From contig NZ_JASGJZ010000001.1 of NCBI RefSeq assembly GCF_047601025.1, positions 2,046,001-2,110,000 of the forward strand: DNA of 64,000 nucleotides, read 5' to 3'. The DNA comes from Pseudorhodoferax sp047601025. GTDB lineage: Bacteria; Pseudomonadota; Gammaproteobacteria; Burkholderiales; Burkholderiaceae_C. Below, piece after piece: positions 26,155-33,829 of the stretch. How positions within the stretch are numbered: position 1 is the first letter of the stretch; the number at the start of each line of letters is the position of its first letter. The notes under the pieces were generated by a model, which did no database searches, had not been told where the DNA came from, and saw only the letters and a program-made list of their open reading frames with translations. A program made the translations under genes and the position numbers.

Positions 26155-27213
26155 ATGGCCACCACCAAACTGGAAACCGCCTCCGTCCTCGCCTTCGAAC
26201 GCAAGCTGGATCCCTCCGACGCGCTGATGCACGCCGGCACCTGGCAGGCACGGGCCGACGCCGCAGCCTGGACGCCGATCGCGCTGCGCGAGAAATCGGT
26301 GCGCGGCACCATCTCCAACCGCTTGAAAGCCGGCGAGCAAGACCCGGCCAAGCTGGATGCCTCGATCCAGAAGCCCAACCTGCAGACCGTGGACGTGGCC
26401 GCGCTGCCGGCCGAGGCCGACACCTTGCGGGTGCGCTTCAGCCTGCGGGTGCTGGGCGGTGCGGGCACGCCCTCGGCCTGCAACAACGCCGACTATCGCG
26501 CCAAGCTGCTGGCCACGGTGGAGGGCTACAAGCAGGCCCAGGGCTTTGGCGAGCTGGCCCGCCGCTATGCCGCCAACCTGGCCAACGGCCGCTTCCTGTG
26601 GCGCAACCGCGTGGGGGCCGAGCAGGTGGAGGTGCAGATCGCGCAGCTGGTGGACGGTGCCGCCGCCAAACGCTGGGTCTTCGACGCACTGCAACTGCCG
26701 CTGCGCCGCTTTGACGGTGCTGGTGGCGCGGCGCTGGACGAACTGGCCGCGCTGATCGCCGAAGGCCTGGCCGTCGACCGCCACGTGCTGCTGGAGGTGA
26801 CCGCGTTCGTGCGCCTGGGCGCAGGGCAGGAGGTGTTCCCGTCGCAGGAACTCGTCCTGGACCGCAGCCGTGGTGACAAGAGCAAGACCCTCTACGAGGT
26901 GGACAAGGTCGCCGCCATCCACTCGCAGAAGATCGGCAACGCCATCCGCACCATCGACACCTGGTACCCCGGCGCGGACGGGCAGGGCCCGATCGCGGTG
27001 GAGCCCTACGGCTCGGTCACCACCGAAGGCAAGGCCTATCGCCAACCCAACCCGGGCAAGGACGAGGACGGCAAGCCCAAGGAAAAGCTGGACTTCTACA
27101 ACCTGCTGGACAACTGGCTGCTGAAGGACAAGGCGCCCGCCGTGGAGCAGCAGCACTTCGTCGTCGCCACGCTGATCCGCGGCGGCGTGTTCGGCGATTC
27201 GGGCAAGGAGTGA
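26155..27213 (+). CDS. csy3: Csy3 (Cas7f) backbone subunit
   Basis: 352 residues, intact. LETASVLAFERKLDPSDA at the N-terminus and FVVATLIRGGVFGDSGKE at the C-terminus are typical of Csy3. Six copies form the crRNA-binding backbone of the I-F complex. The ATG at 26155 follows csy2 by 31 bases with AGGAAAT upstream. In-frame codons before it belong to the csy2 region. Confidence 0.96.
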   Translation: MATTKLETASVLAFERKLDPSDALMHAGTWQARADAAAWTPIALREKSVRGTISNRLKAGEQDPAKLDASIQKPNLQTVDVAALPAEADTLRVRFSLRVLGGAGTPSACNNADYRAKLLATVEGYKQAQGFGELARRYAANLANGRFLWRNRVGAEQVEVQIAQLVDGAAAKRWVFDALQLPLRRFDGAGGAALDELAALIAEGLAVDRHVLLEVTAFVRLGAGQEVFPSQELVLDRSRGDKSKTLYEVDKVAAIHSQKIGNAIRTIDTWYPGADGQGPIAVEPYGSVTTEGKAYRQPNPGKDEDGKPKEKLDFYNLLDNWLLKDKAPAVEQQHFVVATLIRGGVFGDSGKE

Positions 27214-27216
27214 GCG

Positions 27217-27783
27217 GTGGACCACTACCTCGACCTGCGGCTGCTGGCGGACGCGGAGACAGCGCCATCCGTGCTGATGAACGCGCTGTTCGGCAGGCTG
27301 CATGGGGTGTTGGCGGCGCACGCCGGCGGTGCGGACGCAGGCATCGGCGTCAGCTTTCCGCGCGTGGACGGGCGGCGGCTCGGCGACGTGCTGCGCCTGC
27401 ACGGGCCGCAGCCGGCCCTGGCGCCGTTCCATGCGGGCGCCTGGCTGGTGGCCTTGCGCGACCACGTGGCCGTCGAGGCCGTTCGCCCGGTGCCGTCGGA
27501 CGCCCGCCACCGGGTGGTCCGCCGCGTCCAGGCCAAGAGCGGCGCAGCCCGGCTGCGCCGCCGCCTGATGCGGCGCCACGGTATCGACGAGGCCGAAGCG
27601 CTGCAGCGCATTCCCGACAGCGTCGAGCAGCGCCTGGACCTGCCGTATCTGCAGCTGCGCAGTGCCAGCACCGGCCAGCACTTCAGGCTGTTCGTCGAGC
27701 ACGGCGCCATCGGTACCGTGCCGCGTGCCGGCACCTTCAACGCCTACGGCCTGAGCGACCACGCCACGGTGCCCTGGTTTTGA
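27217..27783 (+). CDS. cas6f: Csy4 (Cas6f) crRNA endoribonuclease
   Basis: 188 residues. His29 in GRLHGVLA sits at the exact number of the catalytic His in P. aeruginosa Csy4, and LRSASTGQHF carries the conserved Ser and the Phe that contacts the hairpin. The Arg-rich helix (RLRRRLMRRH) that enters the RNA groove is present. It starts with GTG three bases after the csy3 stop. It cleaves repeat RNA at the base of the CTGCC/GGCAG hairpin. The first repeat lies 131 bases downstream. Confidence 0.96.
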   Translation: MDHYLDLRLLADAETAPSVLMNALFGRLHGVLAAHAGGADAGIGVSFPRVDGRRLGDVLRLHGPQPALAPFHAGAWLVALRDHVAVEAVRPVPSDARHRVVRRVQAKSGAARLRRRLMRRHGIDEAEALQRIPDSVEQRLDLPYLQLRSASTGQHFRLFVEHGAIGTVPRAGTFNAYGLSDHATVPWF

Positions 27784-27913
27784 CCCTTTTTCCGACCGGC
27801 CGCCCGGCGCCCAGCTGCATCAAGGACTTGGCGCCGCCGCCGGAACTTGGGTCGGACGGCCGAACCGGCGGGATTCTGCTGTCCCGGCAAGGGGTTACGC
27901 GGGTTGCGGGTTA
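27784..27913 (+). promoter_or_regulatory. CRISPR leader of the forward array
   Basis: The 130 bases between csy4 and the first repeat should contain the leader and array promoter. The segment ends GGGTTGCGGGTTA just before the repeat, resembling the purine-rich ends of I-F leaders. It is the leader side because degenerate repeats occur only at the opposite end of the array. No clear -10/-35 was recognised. Confidence 0.6.
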
Positions 27914-29804
27914 GTTCACTGCCGCATAGGCAGCTCAGAAAGGGAGAGCCCCCGCATTTTCCTCCTGGCACAGGTTCACTGCCGCATAGGCAGCTCAGAA
28001 ATCCAGGAACGCGGCGCGCCCGAAGAGAATGACGTTCACTGCCGCATAGGCAGCTCAGAAACTGGTAGCCCGTGCTGCTGGCCGCGCCCCGGTCGTTCAC
28101 TGCCGCATAGGCAGCTCAGAAATTCATCCGATGCCTGCGTCACGCTTGCCCGACGTTCACTGCCGCATAGGCAGCTCAGAAAAGCTCCCTGCGCACGGCC
28201 TCCATCGCGTCGATGTTCACTGCCGCATAGGCAGCTCAGAAATGATGACCCGGCTGGACAGGGGCAACGTGCTGGTTCACTGCCGCATAGGCAGCTCAGA
28301 AAATGCCCATTCGCGTCAGCGCGCGCGCGACGGCGTTCACTGCCGCATAGGCAGCTCAGAAATGGCCAGGTGCACCAACAACTTGTCGCGCTGGGTTCAC
28401 TGCCGCATAGGCAGCTCAGAAATGCACGAACCGCAGGTAGTCCGCATCGCGAGCGTTCACTGCCGCATAGGCAGCTCAGAAAGTCACGCGGTCAGCGTAT
28501 AGTGGCCCCAGCTCGTTCACTGCCGCATAGGCAGCTCAGAAAGTGACGGCGGGCGAGTCTTTCAGCCCCAGAACGTTCACTGCCGCATAGGCAGCTCAGA
28601 AACCTTGAATTGCCGGGGCTTATCGACCTCCAGGGTTCACTGCCGCATAGGCAGCTCAGAAAATATCTTCTGGAACTCGTCCACCACGATCAGAGTTCAC
28701 TGCCGCATAGGCAGCTCAGAAAGTCGTGGCTCGGCCAATCAAGCCGCACGCTATGTTCACTGCCGCATAGGCAGCTCAGAAAGTGCCCCAGCGTACCGGC
28801 AAGCCCGCCTAGCAGTTCACTGCCGCATAGGCAGCTCAGAAACGGATCAACGACCGCTCGAACTGAGCGACAGCGTTCACTGCCGCATAGGCAGCTCAGA
28901 AAGGAAGGCGGTAAGCCCGGCGACCCGATCCCGCGTTCACTGCCGCATAGGCAGCTCAGAAAATCGGCAACAACTCGGCCCCGGAGTGGACTGTGTTCAC
29001 TGCCGCATAGGCAGCTCAGAAAGACCCCAGCTTGCTGTTGATCGGCGTCGCGGCGTTCACTGCCGCATAGGCAGCTCAGAAAACAGCGTCGCTGGGATCG
29101 GTGTAAATGAACGAGTTCACTGTCGCATAGGCAGCTCAGAAAACCGGGCTTTCCGGGTTGCGCCGGTTCCACTTGTTCACTGCCGCATAGGCAGCTCAGA
29201 AAGTCACCTGCCAGCGCTCGTCGGACCAGTCGGGCGTTCACTGCCGCATAGGCAGCTCAGAAATGGAGCTGATCAAGCCGCTCACTGTCTCGGTGGTTCA
29301 CTGCCGCATAGGCAGCTCAGAAAATCCGCCGTAGTACGAGTTCTTGAACACCCACGTTCACTGCCGCATAGGCAGCTCAGAAAGGGTACGTCGTCCACGG
29401 CTGATCGGCGGGTTTGTTCACTGCCGCATAGGCAGCTCAGAAATCCGTCACCGTGGTGGCCGCAGGGATGAACGCGTTCACTGCCGCATAGGCAGCTCAG
29501 AAAACAAAATATTGTCGTGCGCGCAGTCAAACTGTAGTTCACTGCCGCATAGGCAGCTCAGAAATTGTACGATCGGATCAAGGCCGGCCTGTTCACGTTC
29601 ACTGCCGCATAGGCAGCTCAGAAATCCGATCGAGCACCGCCTCCATGGCCGATTCAGTTCACTGCCGCATAGGCAGCTCAGAAAATTTTCTGCCCGGGTT
29701 CTTTTTCGACGTGAGGGCTCACTGTCGCGTAGATACTTCAGAAAACCACAAGCTTGGTCTAACTCACCGCTTTGCGGCTCACTGCCACATTGCATAAGGA
29801 GACG
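27914..29804 (+). CRISPR. Type I-F CRISPR array 1: 30 repeats plus two decayed terminal repeats
   Basis: Thirty 28-base repeats begin with GTTCACTGCCGCATA and end GGCAGCTCAGAAA. The first starts at 27914 and the thirtieth at 29657. The period is 60, with 32-base spacers, except three 33-base spacers (before the repeats at 28095, 29236 and 29537). The repeat at 29115 has one C-to-T change (CTGTC), which keeps the stem as a G-U wobble. Degenerate repeats at 29717 (GCTCACTGTCGCGTAG...) and 29777 (GCTCACTGCCACATTG...) keep exact 32-base spacing, marking the leader-distal, oldest end. The repeat is the I-F consensus with a GCATA loop. Confidence 0.98.
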
Positions 29805-29934
29805 CTGAAAAATAGGTCCCAGCAGGCACAGCGCCTGCATGCGTGAAGGCACCGCAAGTCATAGTTCCGCCGAGATGAATCGACGTAGCTTTTCCAATGC
29901 CGAGTGCGCGATAAAGAACAAGCGCACGCGGCGC
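29805..29934. other. Spacer region between the two arrays
   Basis: About 130 bases between the tail ends of array 1 and array 2. The last two units of array 1 decay into it. Beyond 29805 I find no gene, no further repeat on either strand, and no convincing promoter. Confidence 0.6.
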
Positions 29935-30443
29935 GAACTGAGCTGCCTATGCGGCAGTGCACTCCCGGACATCCATCCGGCTGGAATAGGGACTTTTCTG
30001 AGCTGCCTATGCGGCAGTGAACTTTTCCGGCCATACGACGTGTGCGCCCAATTTTTTCTGAGCTGCCTATGCGGCAGTGAACGTATGTGCGCGACCTGGT
30101 TAAGCCGATGGTCATTTTCTGAGCTGCCTATGCGGCAGTGAACAACACTCCCACGGCGAACTCCACGCGCTTTGCTTTCTGAGCTGCCTATGCGGCAGTG
30201 AACTGACGTTCTACCGGCCGCTCGCCGATCTGGCCTTTCTGAGCTGCCTATGCGGCAGTGAACGTTCGACGAACCCGTCTTCAACCGCCGACACTTTTCT
30301 GAGCTGCCTATGCGGCAGTGAACCGCGGGGCGAGGCAGGTTCTCGTCGTGGCCATTTTCTGAGCTGCCTATGCGGCAGTGAACGTCAGCAGCAGCCGCGC
30401 CTCCGGGGTTTCAGGTTTCTGAGCTGCCTATGCGGCAACTCAG
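29935..30443 (-). CRISPR. Type I-F CRISPR array 2, inverted (tail-to-tail with array 1)
   Basis: The same repeat appears as its reverse complement (TTTCTGAGCTGCC... GGCAGTGAAC). Seven intact copies start at 29995, 30055, 30116, 30176, 30236, 30296 and 30356. A degenerate copy at 29935-29962 (ends changed) marks its leader-distal end, and a hybrid copy at 30416 closes the right side. Spacers are 32 bases, with one of 33 (30083-30115). There is no leader at its right end; it runs into a palindromic hybrid repeat instead. Confidence 0.96.
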
Positions 30444-30506
30444 AAAAGCGGTCCGGTTACGACGGACGAAGTCGGCGGGTTCACTGCCGCGCAGACAGTT
30501 CAGCCC
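30416..30506 (+). CRISPR. Palindromic hybrid repeat plus one forward spacer-repeat remnant
   Basis: 30416-30446 joins the left half of an inverted repeat (TTTCTGAGCTGCC) to the right half of a forward one (GGCAACTCAGAAA), making a near-perfect palindrome. Exactly 32 bases follow (30447-30478), then a decayed forward repeat at 30479-30506 (GTTCACTGCCGCGCAGACAG...). So the last unit is the tail of a third, forward-oriented array fused to array 2. Confidence 0.85.
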
Positions 30507-30588
30507 AGCCCGCCAAGTGTGTGTCCGCAGGCCTGCCTTCGTCCCGTGCGCCTGCGGTCCGCATCCCTGGGTGCCGCCGCGGCGGTGC

Positions 30589-31482
30589 TTACGCCTCCCC
30601 CGCGCGCCTGCCGGCGTGGTAGCGGCCGGTGCCGCGGGCCAGCACGGTGTCGCCGTCCAGCACCTCGCCGGGCTGCAGCTCGGCCGCCTGCGCCGCGCGC
30701 GCGTAGTGGGGGGCGAAGTCGATCTGCGCCAGCGCCAGCAGCTCGTCCAGGCTGTCGAGCACGAAGTAGGTCTCCTGGAAGTCGTCGATGCGGTAGCGCG
30801 TGCGCATCACGCGCTCCAGGTCGAAGCGGATGCGGTTGGGCGAGTCGTCCTCCACCGAGAACACGGTCTCGGTGGCCGAGGAGGCGATGCCGGCGCCGTA
30901 GATGCGCGGTGCGCCGCCTTCTTCGCGCACCAGGCCGAACTCCACCGTGTACCAGTAGACGCGCGCCAGCTGCGGCAGCACGCCCAGCTGCCTGGCGCGC
31001 AGGCCGCCCTGGCCGTAGGCCTGGATGAAGCCGGCGATGACCGGGTTGGCCAGCATCGGCACGTGGCCGAACACGTCGTGGAACACGTCGGGCTCTTCCA
31101 GGTAGTCCAGCTGGTGCGGCTGGCGGATGAAGCGCCCGGCGGGAAAGCGGCGGTTCGCCAGGTGCTCGAAGAACACGTCGTCCGGCACCAGGCCGGGCAC
31201 GGCCACGATCTGCCAGCCGGTGCGCTGCATCAGCGCCTCGGAGAGCCGGCCGAAGTCCGGGATGCGGTCGGCGCCGATCGGCAGCTCGGCCATGCCGCGC
31301 ATGAACGCCGCGCAGGCGCGGCCGGGCAGCAGCCGGCTCTGGCGTTCGTACAGGGTCTTCCAGACGGCGTGCTCTTCGGCCGTGTAGTGCTCCCAGCGCT
31401 GGTCGACGGTCCAGTCCGGCCGCTCGGGGCGGTCGCCGCCGGCCAGGCCGTGCTTGCCGGATCTCGGGGCGGGCTCGTGCAT
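30589..31482 (-). CDS. phhA: Phenylalanine 4-monooxygenase
   Basis: 297 residues. The iron ligands His-His lie in EEPDVFHDVFGHVPML and the Glu in YWYTVEFGLV, all matching bacterial phenylalanine hydroxylase. GAGIASSATETVFS is also conserved. It converts Phe to Tyr using a pterin; the folM/folB genes earlier in the window supply related chemistry but are not linked. The ATG at 31482 has GAGGAG about 10 bases upstream. It lies 97 bases downstream of hppD on the same strand, suggesting a Phe/Tyr catabolic unit. Confidence 0.95.
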   Translation of the reverse strand: MHEPAPRSGKHGLAGGDRPERPDWTVDQRWEHYTAEEHAVWKTLYERQSRLLPGRACAAFMRGMAELPIGADRIPDFGRLSEALMQRTGWQIVAVPGLVPDDVFFEHLANRRFPAGRFIRQPHQLDYLEEPDVFHDVFGHVPMLANPVIAGFIQAYGQGGLRARQLGVLPQLARVYWYTVEFGLVREEGGAPRIYGAGIASSATETVFSVEDDSPNRIRFDLERVMRTRYRIDDFQETYFVLDSLDELLALAQIDFAPHYARAAQAAELQPGEVLDGDTVLARGTGRYHAGRRAGEA

Positions 31483-31579
31483 GGTCGTGCTCCTCGGCGG
31501 GTTGGACCGCCGGCGGCGGTGATCGTTCGGTTCCGCCGCGCGGCGGCGGCAGCAGCCAGGGGAGCGGTTGCGCGCCGGT

Positions 31580-32677
31580 TCAGGCCTCGTGCGTCCCCGC
31601 CGCCTCCAGCACGCCGCGGTTGATCTGGTCGCGCTCCAGGGACTCGAACAAGGCCTTGAAGTTGCCCTCGCCGAAGCCCTCGCGGTAGTTGCCCTTGCGC
31701 TCGATGAACTCGAAGAACACCGGCCCGAGCAGCGGCTCGGAGAAGATCTGCAGCAGCAGGCGCGGGTTGCCGCCCTCGGTCGTGCCGTCCAGCAGGATGC
31801 CGCGCGCCTGCAGCTCGCCCACCGGCTGGCCGTGGCCGGGCAGGCGCTTCTCCAGGTTCTGGTAGTAGACGTCGTTGGGTGCGGTCAGCAGCGGGATGCC
31901 GGCCATCTGCAGCCGGTCGATGGCGTCCGGCAGGTCCTCGCACAGCAGCGCGATGTGCTGGATACCTTCGCCGTTGAACTGCATCAGGAACTCCTCGATC
32001 TGCCCGCCGCCCTGCCGGGCCTCCTCGTTCAGCGGGATGCGGATCAGGCCGTCCGGCGCCGTCATGGCCTTGCTGGTCAGGCCCGTGTACTCGCCCTTGA
32101 TGTCGAAGTAGCGGATCTCCCGGAAATTGAACAGCCTGCCGTAGAAGTCGGCCCAGTAGCCCATGCGGCCGCGGTACACGTTGTGCGTGAGGTGGTCCAC
32201 CAGCGCGAAGCCGTGCCCTGGCGGGCGCCGGTCCACGCCGGGCAGGAACTCGAAGTCGATGTCGTAGATGCTCTTGCCGTCCTCGAAGCGGTCGATCAGG
32301 TACAGCGGCGCGCCGCCGATGCCCTTGATGGCCGGCAGGTGCAGTTCCATCGGGCCGGTGGGGATGTCCACCGGCTGCGCGCCCAGTTCGAGCGCGCGGT
32401 TGTAGGCCTTGTGCGAATCCCGGACGCGGAACGCCAGGCCGCAGGCCGACGGGCCGTGCTCGGCCGCGAAGTAGGCGGCCTGGCTCCTGGGCTCGCGGTT
32501 GATGATGAAGTTGATGTGGCCCTGGCGGTACAGCGACACGTCCTTGGAGCGGTGGCGCGCCACTTCGGTGAAGCCCAGCTTCTCGAACAGCGGCTCGAGC
32601 ACGCCGGGCGCGGGCGAGGCGAACTCCACGAACTCGAAGCCGCACAGGCCCATGGGGTTGTCGAACAGGTCGGCCAT
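31580..32677 (-). CDS. hppD: 4-hydroxyphenylpyruvate dioxygenase
   Basis: 365 residues. The three Fe(II) ligands are visible: His in VDHLTHNV, His in GIQHIALL and Glu in FFEFIERKGN. The C-terminal FGEGNFKALFESLERDQ is typical. It converts 4-hydroxyphenylpyruvate to homogentisate in tyrosine degradation. A ribosome site GGAG precedes the ATG. It is divergent from a TetR regulator across a 138-base AT-rich gap with a repeated operator-like motif. Confidence 0.96.
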   Translation of the reverse strand: MADLFDNPMGLCGFEFVEFASPAPGVLEPLFEKLGFTEVARHRSKDVSLYRQGHINFIINREPRSQAAYFAAEHGPSACGLAFRVRDSHKAYNRALELGAQPVDIPTGPMELHLPAIKGIGGAPLYLIDRFEDGKSIYDIDFEFLPGVDRRPPGHGFALVDHLTHNVYRGRMGYWADFYGRLFNFREIRYFDIKGEYTGLTSKAMTAPDGLIRIPLNEEARQGGGQIEEFLMQFNGEGIQHIALLCEDLPDAIDRLQMAGIPLLTAPNDVYYQNLEKRLPGHGQPVGELQARGILLDGTTEGGNPRLLLQIFSEPLLGPVFFEFIERKGNYREGFGEGNFKALFESLERDQINRGVLEAAGTHEA

Positions 32678-32722
32678 TGGAGGACTCCTTCAGGTGGGGC
32701 GGGGATGTCGGTGATTTTGCAG

Positions 32723-32815
32723 TATCAATAAATTATTATTGCATAGAGTTTCTGCCGATGGACAGGACGGCGGAAGGCGGGTATCAGGCTTCCATATCAA
32801 TTTATTATTCTTGCC
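32723..32815. promoter_or_regulatory. Two AT-rich operator-like motifs between hppD and tetR
   Basis: TATCAATAAATTATTATTGC at 32723 and TATCAATTTATTATTCTTGC at 32795 are near-identical direct copies. The first contains a perfect 6-bp inverted repeat, CAATAA/TTATTG, with a 4-base centre. They stand out sharply from the GC-rich surroundings. The second ends directly at the regulator's ATG. They are probably binding sites for the divergent TetR protein (inference). Confidence 0.6.
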
Positions 32816-33469
32816 ATGACCCTCCGCCGCCGCAGCAGCACCGCCCTTGCCGACGACACCCGCGTGCGCACGCCGCAGAGCGAGCGGGTGGAGGCCACGC
32901 GGCGCAAGATCATCGACGCGGCGCTGGCGCTGCTGCGCGAGGAGGGCTTCAAGGCCGCCACGCTGCAGGCCATCGCGCGCCGCGCCGAGGTCAGCCTGGG
33001 GGCGCTGCAGCACCATTTCGAGAGCCGCGACGTGCTGATGGAGCGGCTGGTGGCCGAGGTCATGGCGCCGCTGGGCGACCAGGGCGGCGTCTGGCCCGAC
33101 CGGGCGCTGCCGCTGGACGAGCGGGCCGGGCAGTTTGTCGAGCGCGCCTGGAACGGCATCTTCGGCGCGCCGAACTACCAGACGGCCTGGAGCCTGTTCT
33201 TCGGCTGCAAGGCCATCCCCGCGCTGTTCGAGCGCATCGAGGGCTACCGCCGGCACGTGGACCAGGGCTTCTACGCGCAGTTCTTCGCGGTGTTCCCCGA
33301 GCTGCAGGACCATCCGCACCCGCAGGGCGTGGCCTCGGTGGTGTTCTCCGCGCTGCGCGGCGCCGCGGTGCAGGAGCTGTTCACGGTCGATGCGCAGGAA
33401 AAGCATGGCAGCCTGGCGGTGCTGGCCGAGTTCATCGCCGGCGCCTGCCGGCGCGCGCCCACGGCCTGA
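32816..33469 (+). CDS. TetR family transcriptional regulator
   Basis: 217 residues. The N-terminal helix-turn-helix reads ATRRKIIDAALALLREEGF followed by ATLQAIARRAEVSLGALQHHF, a standard TetR domain (about 25-75). The C-terminal ligand domain is not assignable. It is divergent from hppD and probably represses it or itself, with a tyrosine-pathway intermediate as possible effector (inference). The overlap of an operator-like repeat with its start suggests autorepression. Confidence 0.9.
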   Translation: MTLRRRSSTALADDTRVRTPQSERVEATRRKIIDAALALLREEGFKAATLQAIARRAEVSLGALQHHFESRDVLMERLVAEVMAPLGDQGGVWPDRALPLDERAGQFVERAWNGIFGAPNYQTAWSLFFGCKAIPALFERIEGYRRHVDQGFYAQFFAVFPELQDHPHPQGVASVVFSALRGAAVQELFTVDAQEKHGSLAVLAEFIAGACRRAPTA

Positions 33470-33481
33470 GCGGCGGCGGCG

Positions 33482-33694
33482 CTATCCGTCGAGCCGGATG
33501 TCGCCCTGCGCCACGTAGCGCTGGAACTCGTCGATCGGCACGGCCGCGCTGTTGCTCAGCCCGCCGTCCTGCCAGCTGATGGTGGCGTCCAGCGCGGTGG
33601 CCACGATCTCCACCGGCCCCTTGGGGATGGTCTGCATCGGGCCATCGCCGGCGCGGTATTCCACCGTGCCCGTGATCTGTGCGGTCTGGGTCAT
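33482..33694 (-). CDS. Small conserved hypothetical protein
   Basis: 70 residues beginning MTQTAQITGTVEYRAGDGP, with VEIVATALDATISWQDGG in the middle; soluble and beta-rich. I recognise no named domain. The ATG at 33694 has AGGAG 9 bases upstream, a good ribosome site. It is convergent with tetR and its start lies 135 bases from the divergent membrane protein gene. A small beta-barrel-like cytoplasmic protein is a guess. Confidence 0.7.
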   Translation of the reverse strand: MTQTAQITGTVEYRAGDGPMQTIPKGPVEIVATALDATISWQDGGLSNSAAVPIDEFQRYVAQGDIRLDG

Positions 33695-33829
33695 GTCGAA
33701 CAGCTCCTGTGGTGCCTGGCGTACCGGCAAGCATGCGGCGTGCCGGCCGCGCCCGCCAGCGGCGGGCAGGCGTTCGCGCCGTGGGTGTTCTCCTACGGCC
33801 GGCGGCGGGCGGCTCGGCAGAATGCCCCG

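Noticed and set aside
27784..27913. Searching for a tRNA or transposon-like insertion at the leader
   Set aside because: No tRNA fold, inverted-repeat ends or target duplication could be seen.
28131..29808. Open frames with repeated HCRIGSSE or FLSCLCGSE peptides
   Set aside because: These are translations of the CRISPR repeat in different frames; no ribosome sites, and the array explains them fully.
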